A stretch of DNA of 64,000 bases from Lonepinella sp042485795 (GTDB lineage: Bacteria > Pseudomonadota > Gammaproteobacteria > Enterobacterales > Pasteurellaceae), in contig NZ_CP169368.1 in the NCBI RefSeq assembly GCF_042485795.1, positions 496,001 to 560,000 of the forward strand, written 5' to 3'. The translations under genes were made by a program, and so were the position numbers. The stretch's first letter is position 1, and every line of letters starts with the position of its first letter. Positions 7,936 to 15,470 of this stretch are shown in pieces. Below the pieces are notes generated by a model, which was not told the DNA's origin, searched no databases, and saw nothing but the letters and a program-made list of their open reading frames with translations.

Positions 7936-9147
7936 ATGATTAGTCGCCCCAATTATCTTGCTCAACTTAAACCTTTTATTAATAAACCTTTTATCAAGGT
8001 GATTACAGGTATTCGCCGTTCAGGTAAATCAACAGTATTAAAAATGCTGCAAGATGAATTAATACAAAATGGCGTAACGAAAGAGCAAATTATTTATCTT
8101 AACTTTGAAAGTTTCGTGACCGCAGAGTTAAAAACCGCACAAACCCTTTACGCCTTTATTAAGGATAGTATTCAAACTAATCAACAATATTATGTCTTAT
8201 TTGATGAAATTCAAGAAGTGATTGACTGGGAAAAGGCGGTCAATGCGTTAATGGTTGATTTTAATCTTGATTTATATATTACGGGTTCAAACTCTCACTT
8301 ATTATCATCAGAACTTTCTACTTATTTAGCTGGGCGTTATATTGAGATCCCTATTTTTACGCTCTCTTTTCAAGAGTTTCTCGCATTTAAGCAGTATTAT
8401 TCTGATCAACCTTATTTGCCTTTGCCCTATTTTAATGAATATTTACGAAAAGGGGGCTTTCCAGTCGTGCATACTGCTGATTTTAATGAAGAAACTATTT
8501 ATAAGATTGTACAAGATATTTATACTTCGGTCATTTTACGCGATACCGTGCAACGTCACAAAATCCGTGATGTGGAATTATTAGAACGGATTATTCGTTA
8601 TGCTTTTGATAATGTGGGGAATACCTTTTCAGGCAAAAATGTGGCGGATTATTTTAAAAGCCAGCAAAGCAAAATAGATTTAAATACGGTTTATAATTAT
8701 TTGAATGCGTTAGAGAGTGCCTTTATTTTGCATCGAGTTGGACGATTTGACATTAAGGGAAAAGAGATTTTAAAAACACAAGAGAAATTTTATTTAGGTG
8801 ATATATCCTTGCTGTATGCAACGATGGGGTTTCGTTCTAGCTTAATCGCAGGACTATTGGAGAATATTATTTATTTAGAATTAAAACGCCGAGGTTATCA
8901 GGTTTATATTGGTAAATTAGGTGATAAAGAGATTGATTTTATTGCACAAAAATCGCAACAAAAAATTTATTTGCAAGTAGCCTATAAATTGGAGAATCAA
9001 GACACAGTACAACGTGAATTTTCACCGTTACAAGCCATTCAAGATAACCATCCTAAATATGTGATCACCATGGATGAATGGTGGAATGAACATCTTGACG
9101 GCATAAAGCATTATCATATTGCAGAGTTTTTGCAAATGGCATGGTAA
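7936..9147 (+). CDS. AAA ATPase with DUF4143 domain
   Basis: A 403-residue ATPase of the AAA_14/DUF4143 type. Walker A is GIRRSGKST (from residue 25), Walker B is YYVLFDEIQ (near 95), and a sensor-like LYITGSNSH follows. The C-terminal part (from about 280) resembles the restriction-endonuclease-like half of the family (GLLENIIYLELKRRG...EIDFIAQ), but the usual E-x-K is replaced (IYLQVAYKL), so it may not cut DNA. The family's function is unknown. It has its own promoter with operator-like sites, AAAAGGAT before the ATG, and probable cotranscription of the DUF3861 gene 37 bp downstream. Confidence 0.85.
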   Translation: MISRPNYLAQLKPFINKPFIKVITGIRRSGKSTVLKMLQDELIQNGVTKEQIIYLNFESFVTAELKTAQTLYAFIKDSIQTNQQYYVLFDEIQEVIDWEKAVNALMVDFNLDLYITGSNSHLLSSELSTYLAGRYIEIPIFTLSFQEFLAFKQYYSDQPYLPLPYFNEYLRKGGFPVVHTADFNEETIYKIVQDIYTSVILRDTVQRHKIRDVELLERIIRYAFDNVGNTFSGKNVADYFKSQQSKIDLNTVYNYLNALESAFILHRVGRFDIKGKEILKTQEKFYLGDISLLYATMGFRSSLIAGLLENIIYLELKRRGYQVYIGKLGDKEIDFIAQKSQQKIYLQVAYKLENQDTVQREFSPLQAIQDNHPKYVITMDEWWNEHLDGIKHYHIAEFLQMAW

Positions 9148-9184
9148 ACTAGAAAAGCAGCAAGATAATTCAAAAGGAGGCAGT

Positions 9185-9484
9185 ATGAAACAACATCAAT
9201 ATCAAGTCAATGTCAAATACCTCAGTGATCATGAGGGTAACGAAGTGAATCAAGAAATCACCTTTTCCGCTCCCAATCATGATAATATTTTTGTAATTAT
9301 TGAAAGAACACAACAGCGTGACGGTTTTACTTTAGAAATGGCACAACGTTTTGCGGTGGGATTGAAGTTAATGACCGAGGTGGTCATGGAACATCGTGAT
9401 AATCCATTGTTCAAGGAACTGAAGCCCCAAATTGCAGAAATGATGAAGATTATTAAGGGAAAATCGAGAAAGATTGAAGATTAA
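9185..9484 (+). CDS. DUF3861 domain protein
   Basis: A small protein of 99 residues (MKQHQYQVNVKYLSDHEGNE at the start) that I recognise as the DUF3861 family: a beta-rich N-terminal half and a helical second half (FAVGLKLMTEVVMEHRDNPLF). Function is unknown. The ATG at 9185 is preceded by AAAGGAGG, so the longer frame starting inside the ATPase gene is not needed. It ends at a USS-pair terminator. Confidence 0.75.
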   Translation: MKQHQYQVNVKYLSDHEGNEVNQEITFSAPNHDNIFVIIERTQQRDGFTLEMAQRFAVGLKLMTEVVMEHRDNPLFKELKPQIAEMMKIIKGKSRKIED

Positions 9485-9503
9485 GAAACCAAGATGAATG
9501 GTG

Positions 9504-9545
9504 AAGTGCGGTGAAAAAAAATTTATTTTTTCACCGCACTTTTTA
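9504..9545 (+). terminator. USS-pair hairpin terminator
   Basis: Head-to-head uptake sequences (AAGTGCGGTGAAAAAA and its complement) form a long stem ending in a T run. The arrangement is the usual Pasteurellaceae dual-USS terminator. Confidence 0.85.
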
Positions 9546-9566
9546 TTCCTGCTTTTTACGATTTCC

Positions 9567-9595
9567 TTGACAAGTCCCTCAATCCCATTTATTTA
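9567..9595 (+). promoter_or_regulatory. Possible pxpB promoter
   Basis: A perfect TTGACA (9567-9572) is followed after 17 bp by TATTTA (9590-9595), 33 bp before the pxpB ATG. The -10 is weak. Confidence 0.35.
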
Positions 9596-9628
9596 TAGAA
9601 AATACAGTTTTAACGAGGATTTAACAAA

Positions 9629-10273
9629 ATGTTAAATATTGCGGTAATAAGTGAAAATGCGTTAGTTTGTGCCTTACCTCCACCCGCTGAACTAGATAAG
9701 CAGCGTAAGTTGTGGGCATTTGCGGGTTTATTGAATCAACAAGAGGGCATTTGTGAAGTCATTGTTGGCATGAATAATCTCACTGTTTTCACCGCACTTG
9801 GTGCGGATCTTATGGTTTTTAGTGAACGACTAAAAAAATATTGGAGTCAGGTAGAAAACCAACAATATCAAGGGAAACATTTTCAAATTCCAGTGCAATA
9901 TGGCGGAGAATTTGGACAAGATTTGATGGACGTTGCTACTTTCCATAAGGTGTTACCGCAGGATATTATTACACGGCATACCGCACCGATTTATACCGTG
10001 TTTATGATTGGCTTTCAGGCAGGGTTTCCTTATCTTGGTGGTTTGCCTGAACATTTGCATACACCACGGCGAGAAGTACCGAGAACGCTTGTGCCTGCTG
10101 GGTCTGTGGGTATTGGTGGCAGTCAAACGGGTATTTATCCTTTTAGTTCACTAGGTGGCTGGCAAATTTTAGGGCGAACGGATTTACCTTTATTTGATAA
10201 GTCCAATTATCCGCCGACCTTATTGAAAGCAGGGGATACGGTGCAATTTGTGGTAGAGAGCGTGCAGTTATGA
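9629..10273 (+). CDS. pxpB: 5-oxoprolinase subunit B
   Basis: A 214-residue protein of the KipI/PxpB family, which with PxpA and PxpC hydrolyses 5-oxoproline to glutamate using ATP in the cytosol. Diagnostic blocks are FMIGFQAGFPYLGGL, TPRREVPRTLVPAGSVGIGG and IYPFSSLGGWQILGRT. The stop overlaps the next start in an ATGA. The gene itself looks intact, but its partners are broken (pxpC) or absent (pxpA), so the enzyme is probably not made from this locus. Confidence 0.9.
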   Translation: MLNIAVISENALVCALPPPAELDKQRKLWAFAGLLNQQEGICEVIVGMNNLTVFTALGADLMVFSERLKKYWSQVENQQYQGKHFQIPVQYGGEFGQDLMDVATFHKVLPQDIITRHTAPIYTVFMIGFQAGFPYLGGLPEHLHTPRREVPRTLVPAGSVGIGGSQTGIYPFSSLGGWQILGRTDLPLFDKSNYPPTLLKAGDTVQFVVESVQL

Positions 10274-11285
10274 TGAAAATTCTAAAAATTCAGACCTTTG
10301 CTACTTTACAGGATTTGGGGCGTTTTGGTTTTCGCTCTTTAGGTATTGGACAATGCGGTGCTATGGATACCCTTGCTTTAAAGGCGGGTAATCTATTACT
10401 TGCCAATCAGCAAAATGCTTGTGCGATTGAAATTGCTTTAGGCAGTATGACTGTGCAATTTGAACAATACAGCAGTTTTTGTATCACGGGTGCATTTTAT
10501 GAGGCTTATTTAGATAATGAGCCAGTGTATTCCTATTGGCGTTACCCTGTGCGAGCAGGGCAAATTTTACAATTTGTCAAAGCGAATTATGGTATGTATG
10601 GTTATTTGTGTGTACAAGGTGGTTTTGATGTGCCTCTTGAATTAGGCTCTCGCAGTACTGACTTGAAAACCCAGCTTGGTGGTTGGCAAGGGAGAGCCTT
10701 GCAAGAGGGGGATCAACTGCCATTGCCCCCCCCCAAAGCCAAGTGCTTTCGAACATTGGCATTGCACCGATTTTACTCACGGATACACTGCATGCGTTGC
10801 CATCTTCTGAATATGAAGCCTTTACTAAAACCTCTCAATATCATTGGTGGCAAAAATCTTGGTGTTTACAAAGTAATAGTAATCGACAAGGCTATCGTTT
10901 TGAGGGTGAGGCGTTGAGCTTGAAAAAACCATTGGAAATGCTTTCCCATGCGGTGCAATTTGGCACGGTTCAAGTGCCACCAAGTGGTCAGCCTATTGTG
11001 TTAATGGCAGATACCCAAACGACAGGTGGCTATCCTAAAATCGCTTGTGTTATTCAGGCAGATTTAGGGCGACTCGCTCAAGTGTTGGTGCTTGTCGGCA
11101 CATTAAACGGACTTATTTTACCCATTTCTCTTGGTTTAATTTTGTTAGCTGCTTATAAAACCAAAATTGTTGGGGATTATAAACACCCATTATGGATGAC
11201 GATTGTTGGCGGATTAGTGGTGGTATCAATGGCAGTGTTAAGTGGACAAACCTTGGTATCTTACATCACTAAACTGGTTGGTTAG
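10270..11285 (+). pseudogene. pxpC: Broken pxpC fused to an NRAMP transporter tail
   Basis: The first 154 codons encode PxpC/KipA (LQDLGRFGFRSLGIGQCGAMD near residue 12; LGSRSTDLKTQLGGWQGRAL near 125). At nine C (10726-10734) the frame is lost. Ten or seven C would continue into the second PxpC part (PSGQPIVLMADTQTTGGYPK). About residue 270, after the PxpC-like DLGRLAQ, the protein changes to VLVLVGTLNGLILPISLGLI with two membrane helices and KIVGDYKHPLWM. This is the C-terminus of the NRAMP-type transporter that usually lies downstream of pxpA. An internal deletion therefore removed the PxpC end, pxpA and most of the transporter. Confidence 0.8.
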
Positions 11286-11310
11286 TAAGCAAACCATTGT
11301 AATTAAATAT

Positions 11311-11332
11311 AAAACCGCTGTTGGGCGGTTTT
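11311..11332 (+). terminator. Hairpin after the pxp locus
   Basis: AAAACCGC (11311-11318) pairs with GCGGTTTT (11325-11332) across a 6-nt loop. Confidence 0.7.
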
Positions 11333-11419
11333 GTGTCAGCTAAACGAATAAAAAATTCACCATTCCGCATATTTTTGGAGTAAAATGATTTTGTTAATTT
11401 CTATCAAAAGGAGATTTCT

Positions 11420-12916
11420 ATGTTCAAAACACTTCAACAAGTAGGCAAAGCCTTTATGTTGCCTATCGCTATTTTACCTGCCGCTGGTTTATTGCTTGGT
11501 ATTGGTGGGGCGTTATCTAATCAAGCCACTGTTCAAGCCTATCCTGTGTTGAATAATGCCACTTTACAGGGCATTTTCACCATTATGGCAGCCGCAGGAA
11601 ATGTGGTTTTTGCGAATTTATCCCTATTGCTTTGTATTGGGTTGGGGATTGGTTTAGCCAAACGTGATAAAGGTGTCGCTGCGTTAGCCGCTGTGGTGGG
11701 TTATTTAATCATGACTGGCACGATTTCAGCATTAATCCCTATTTTTGCACCTGAAGTTAAAAGCATTGATACAGGGGTTATTGGGGCATTAGTCATGGGC
11801 TTGATCTCCGTGGCGTTACATAATCGCTACCATAATATTCAACTACCACAGGTATTAGGTTTCTTTGGCGGTTCTCGTTTTGTACCCATTGTTACCGCAT
11901 TTAGTGCGATTTTTGTAGGGGCTGTGTTCTTCTTAATTTGGCCTACTTTCCAAAATTGGCTGACGATTGCTGGTCAAAACATTGCCGACATGGGCGAAAT
12001 TGGTACATTCTTCTATGGCTTCTTAATGCGATTATGTGGTGCGGTAGGGTTACATCACATGATTTATCCACTATTTTGGTACACCGAATTAGGCGGTACG
12101 GAAATAGTGAATGGCGAAACTATTGTTGGGGCGCAAAAAATCTTTTTTGCTCAACTTGCTGATCCAAATCATCTAGGCTTATTTACCGAAGGAACAAGAT
12201 TCTTCGCAGGGCGTTTTGCCACCATGATGTTTGGTTTACCTGGAGCCTGTTTAGCTATGTATCATGCCGTGCCAAAAGCTCGCCGTGGGGCATTCGCAGG
12301 CTTATTTTTGAGTACCGCATTAACTTCATTTATTACAGGTATCACTGAACCGATTGAGTTTATGTTCCTATTTATTGCCCCATTGTTATACGTGTTCCAT
12401 GCCTTTTTAGATGGCGTTTCTTTCTTCGTAGCGGATTATCTCAATATTAGCATCGGGAATACGTTCTCAGGTGGTTTTATTGATTTCTTATTATTTGGTA
12501 TCTTGCAAGGCAATGAACATACCAACTGGATTTTAGTGTTATTCCAAGGGGCTGTATGGTCTGCATTGTATTATTTCTCTTTCCGTTTCTTTATTAGTAA
12601 ATTTAATATTTTAACCCCAGGGCGTGGTGAAGAAAGTGAAACCAATAATACAGAGAGCAGCGTAACAGATTTAACCGAGAATGCTAAAATTATTATCCAA
12701 GCCCTTGGTGGAGCAGATAATATTGAAAATGTCGATGCTTGTATCACTCGTTTACGTGTTTCCGTTACGGATGTGAAGAAAGTCGATAAAGCCACCATCA
12801 AATCTGTCGGAGCGATTGAAGTGCTTGAAGTCGGTGGCGGTATTCAAGCTATTTTCGGTGCAAAAGCGGTGTTATATAAAGCCGAAATTAATCAGCTTTT
12901 GGGGCGTGATGATTAA
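11420..12916 (+). CDS. PTS sugar permease EIICB (glucose/maltose type)
   Basis: A 498-residue inner-membrane permease that takes up and phosphorylates a hexose. The EIIC domain covers residues 1 to about 395 (opening QQVGKAFMLPIAILPAAGLLLG; GITEPIEFMFLFIAPLLYV is the conserved sugar-site motif). A linker rich in E, S and N follows. The EIIB domain (about 415-498) has the phosphocysteine in ACITRLRV. It is closest by eye to the PtsG and MalX branch (IDTGVIGA and FFGGSRFVPI as in MalX). The EIIA partner must be encoded elsewhere. RBS AAAAGGAGA. The substrate is not certain. Confidence 0.88.
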   Translation: MFKTLQQVGKAFMLPIAILPAAGLLLGIGGALSNQATVQAYPVLNNATLQGIFTIMAAAGNVVFANLSLLLCIGLGIGLAKRDKGVAALAAVVGYLIMTGTISALIPIFAPEVKSIDTGVIGALVMGLISVALHNRYHNIQLPQVLGFFGGSRFVPIVTAFSAIFVGAVFFLIWPTFQNWLTIAGQNIADMGEIGTFFYGFLMRLCGAVGLHHMIYPLFWYTELGGTEIVNGETIVGAQKIFFAQLADPNHLGLFTEGTRFFAGRFATMMFGLPGACLAMYHAVPKARRGAFAGLFLSTALTSFITGITEPIEFMFLFIAPLLYVFHAFLDGVSFFVADYLNISIGNTFSGGFIDFLLFGILQGNEHTNWILVLFQGAVWSALYYFSFRFFISKFNILTPGRGEESETNNTESSVTDLTENAKIIIQALGGADNIENVDACITRLRVSVTDVKKVDKATIKSVGAIEVLEVGGGIQAIFGAKAVLYKAEINQLLGRDD

Positions 12917-12940
12917 CGTTATTGCTGGTTAATAGCATTG

Positions 12941-12976
12941 TGCGGTGGAAAAATAAACGTTTTTCACCGCATTTTT
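12941..12976 (+). terminator. USS-like hairpin terminator
   Basis: TGCGGTG and CACCGCA arms extended by A/T pairs, followed by TTTTT. Confidence 0.75.
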
Positions 12977-13071
12977 ATAGCTAAAAGAAATATAACTTAA
13001 CAAAAAATTATTGGCTCGTTATAAGTAGCTTTTGCATAATTCTTTCATTATTTTTACTAGGAGGAAATGTT

Positions 13072-14133
13072 ATGCTTTGGACAATGTTTGCAGGCGGTGT
13101 ATTAGGAATCGTCTTTGGTTTTGTATTACAACGAACCCGTTTTTGTATGACTGGTGGATTTCGTGATATGTATGTGACAGGCAATTATAAAATGTTTTAT
13201 GCCTTTTTGATTGCTATCTTGGTGCAAAGTGTAGGTGTATTAACGCTGATTCAGTTAGGTTATGTATCTTTGCCTTATAAAGATTATTCCGTAGTGGCAA
13301 CTATTATTGGTTCATTTGTCTTTGGTATTGGCATTATTCTTGCGAGCGGTTGTGCTACAGGGACATGGTATCGTGCAGGTGAGGGATTGATCGGGAGCTG
13401 GTTGGCGTTAGCAATGTACATGCTCAGTTCTGCTATGATGAAATATGGTGCGTTAGCTGATTTCAAAAAAGCCTTTTCGCAATACGGACGAGTCAATGAT
13501 AACACCGCTCAAACCTTAGGGATTTCTGTCTGGTGGTTGGTGGCATTGTTAGCGGTGGCGGTTTTTTATGGCGTGCGTGAAACCCTTATCAATCGTCCAA
13601 AAAACAAAGTGGCAACCTTGCCAGCCAAATTTACAGGACTACGTCATTGGTTATTCGAAAAACGTTATCATCCGTTTGTAGCGGCTGTGATTATCGGCGT
13701 GATTGCTTTGATTGCGTGGCCAGCCAGTGAAAGTACAGGGCGTGTGGGCGGTTTGGGGATCACTACGCCATCCGCAGACATCGTGCATTTCTTGGTGACA
13801 GGCAATACCAAAAGTTTAAATTGGGGCTTATTCCTTGTGTTGGGGATTTTTATCGGCTCTTACATTGCCGCCAAAGGCAGCCGTGAATTTAGATGGCGTT
13901 TACCCGACATAAAAACCTTATACCATAGCACATTAGGCGGCTTAGCAATGGGGATTGGGGCATCACTTGCAGGCGGTTGTACTATCGGTAATGGCTTAAC
14001 CGCAACCGCGATAATGAGTTCCAAAGGATGGATTGCGTTATTCTTTACCATTTTAGGGGCGTGGACAATGTCGCATTTCTTATTCGTTCGCCCACGTCAA
14101 AAAGCCCTTGCATTGGCTCAAGCCAGTGCGTAA
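13072..14133 (+). CDS. YeeE/YedE (TsuA)-family sulfur-compound transporter
   Basis: A 353-residue membrane protein of the YeeE/YedE family, whose characterised member TsuA imports thiosulfate. The three conserved cysteine motifs are visible: RTRFCMTGG near residue 22, SGCATGTWYRAGEG near 95 and AGGCTIGNG near 303. There are about nine to ten membrane segments. A strong RBS (AGGAGGAAA) precedes the ATG. A TusA-like gene follows after 32 bp, the usual partner, and a DoxDA oxidase gene converges next. Thiosulfate is therefore the likely substrate. In YedE-type members selenium has also been proposed. Confidence 0.85.
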   Translation: MLWTMFAGGVLGIVFGFVLQRTRFCMTGGFRDMYVTGNYKMFYAFLIAILVQSVGVLTLIQLGYVSLPYKDYSVVATIIGSFVFGIGIILASGCATGTWYRAGEGLIGSWLALAMYMLSSAMMKYGALADFKKAFSQYGRVNDNTAQTLGISVWWLVALLAVAVFYGVRETLINRPKNKVATLPAKFTGLRHWLFEKRYHPFVAAVIIGVIALIAWPASESTGRVGGLGITTPSADIVHFLVTGNTKSLNWGLFLVLGIFIGSYIAAKGSREFRWRLPDIKTLYHSTLGGLAMGIGASLAGGCTIGNGLTATAIMSSKGWIALFFTILGAWTMSHFLFVRPRQKALALAQASA

Positions 14134-14165
14134 GAGATGATTTAGATTAACAGAAAGGAAACATT

Positions 14166-14387
14166 ATGATCGTAAAATTAGAAACTGCTGGGCTAGTTTG
14201 CCCATTCCCTCTCGTGGAAGCCAAAGAAGCAATGGCAAAATTAAACAAAGGCGATGGTATTGAAATCGAATTTGACTGTACCCAAGCTACCGAAGCTATC
14301 CCAAACTGGGCTGCCGAAGAAGGCTATGAGGTCACTAATTTTGAGCAAGTTGGTAATGCGAAGTGGACGATTACGGTGGTGAAATAA
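14166..14387 (+). CDS. TusA-family sulfur-carrier protein (TsuB-like)
   Basis: A 73-residue protein with the TusA/YedF signature LVCPFPLVEAKEAM near the N-terminus. The CPxP cysteine carries sulfur as a persulfide. The second half (EGYEVTNFEQVGNAKWTI) follows the family fold. In TsuA-TsuB pairs this protein receives or releases sulfur from imported thiosulfate. It is cotranscribed with the YeeE gene (RBS AAAGGAAA) and ends at a hairpin shared with the convergent DoxDA gene. Confidence 0.85.
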   Translation: MIVKLETAGLVCPFPLVEAKEAMAKLNKGDGIEIEFDCTQATEAIPNWAAEEGYEVTNFEQVGNAKWTITVVK

Positions 14388-14393
14388 TCATTA

Positions 14394-14423
14394 AAAAAAG
14401 CGGATTTATTTATCCGCTTTTTT
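14394..14423. terminator. Bidirectional terminator
   Basis: AAAAAAGCGGAT (14394-14405) pairs with ATCCGCTTTTTT (14412-14423) across a 6-nt loop, between convergent genes. It works on both strands. Confidence 0.88.
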
Positions 14424-14427
14424 ATGC

Positions 14428-15354
14428 TTACCAAGAAATTTTAGGATCTTTTTTCGCATCAATAATATCAACTATCGCTGATGTTGCCCCCTCAGGAATG
14501 ACAATATCTACTTTAGAACCTAAAGTTAAACGCATTACACCATCGGTGATTTTTCCCGCTCCTAATGACCAAGGTTCAAAATGACTTCTTACTACCTGAA
14601 TTTGTTCTGGCTGTTGTACAACTTGCTCGCCATTAGCTAACTGAAATGTAATATTTTTGACGAAAGCAGGACTTGATGAACTACCAGCATTGACGTATAG
14701 GGTGATTTGATCATTATGTTCTGGTATGGATTGAGCAACAATACGGAATTGCCCTGTTGGAGTTTCTTTTTTGAAATGTCCCAAACCATTGAAGTAATAT
14801 TGATAGAACCCAACTGTCACTAAAATGGACAAAATTACTAGCAATTTTTGTATTGCTGGTGGATTGAACCAGCTGGCTAAGAAATCTTTTTTGAGCCAAT
14901 GGTCAACAGAATAAGTGCCACTTCCTGTTAGCATAATAGTTACGGCGATGGCAAATCCTAACGCTGCCATAGTCCATTCATCTAAACATTCGTGTCCTAG
15001 CCAACCCAAAATAAGCATTAGAGAAAAATGCAAAATCGCAGCTCCCACAGCACTTAATCGAGTGAGTAAACCAATCATTAAGAATAAGCCAAGCACTAAT
15101 TCAATAGTTGAAATAGCATAAACTGAAAATTCAGAAACAGCAGGATGATATAAAACCCAATGAATAGTACTTTCAATCGGTGAACCTGGAGCCGCAGCCA
15201 CTAATTTATTAGAAAGATGTCCTGCATTGGTTATATCGTGGCGTATTGGATTATTAATAAATCTTCGCCAGCCTGCAGAAAAGATCACAAATCCCATTGT
15301 GATGGATATAGCTCGTATAGCAAGCATTTGTAAGTTAGTCGTTATTTTATTCAT
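14428..15354 (-). CDS. DoxD-DoxA thiosulfate:quinone oxidoreductase-like protein
   Basis: A 308-residue fusion. The N-terminal part (about 10-170) has four membrane helices of the DoxX/DoxD type (FSAGWRRF, LVLGLFLMIGLLTRLSAVG, LGHECLDEW). A further helix near 185 anchors an extracytoplasmic C-terminal domain (from about 205) with a beta-rich DoxA-like sequence (ITLYVNAGSS...VRSHFEPWSLGAG). In Acidianus, DoxD and DoxA together oxidise thiosulfate to tetrathionate and reduce quinone. The ATG at 15354 has GAAAGGAAAT upstream, so I reject the longer frame to 15429. It is convergent with the TsuA/TsuB pair. The role is inferred from domain order and context. Confidence 0.75.
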   Translation of the reverse strand: MNKITTNLQMLAIRAISITMGFVIFSAGWRRFINNPIRHDITNAGHLSNKLVAAAPGSPIESTIHWVLYHPAVSEFSVYAISTIELVLGLFLMIGLLTRLSAVGAAILHFSLMLILGWLGHECLDEWTMAALGFAIAVTIMLTGSGTYSVDHWLKKDFLASWFNPPAIQKLLVILSILVTVGFYQYYFNGLGHFKKETPTGQFRIVAQSIPEHNDQITLYVNAGSSSSPAFVKNITFQLANGEQVVQQPEQIQVVRSHFEPWSLGAGKITDGVMRLTLGSKVDIVIPEGATSAIVDIIDAKKDPKISW

Positions 15355-15470
15355 AGTAGATTTCCTTTCTGTAAATTTTGAATGGTCATTATTCCTAATT
15401 TTGGGTATTAATGCTTTGATCCCTGTCACATAAATGTAAGAAAAATTAATTTTTCTTTATGAAATGTGTA

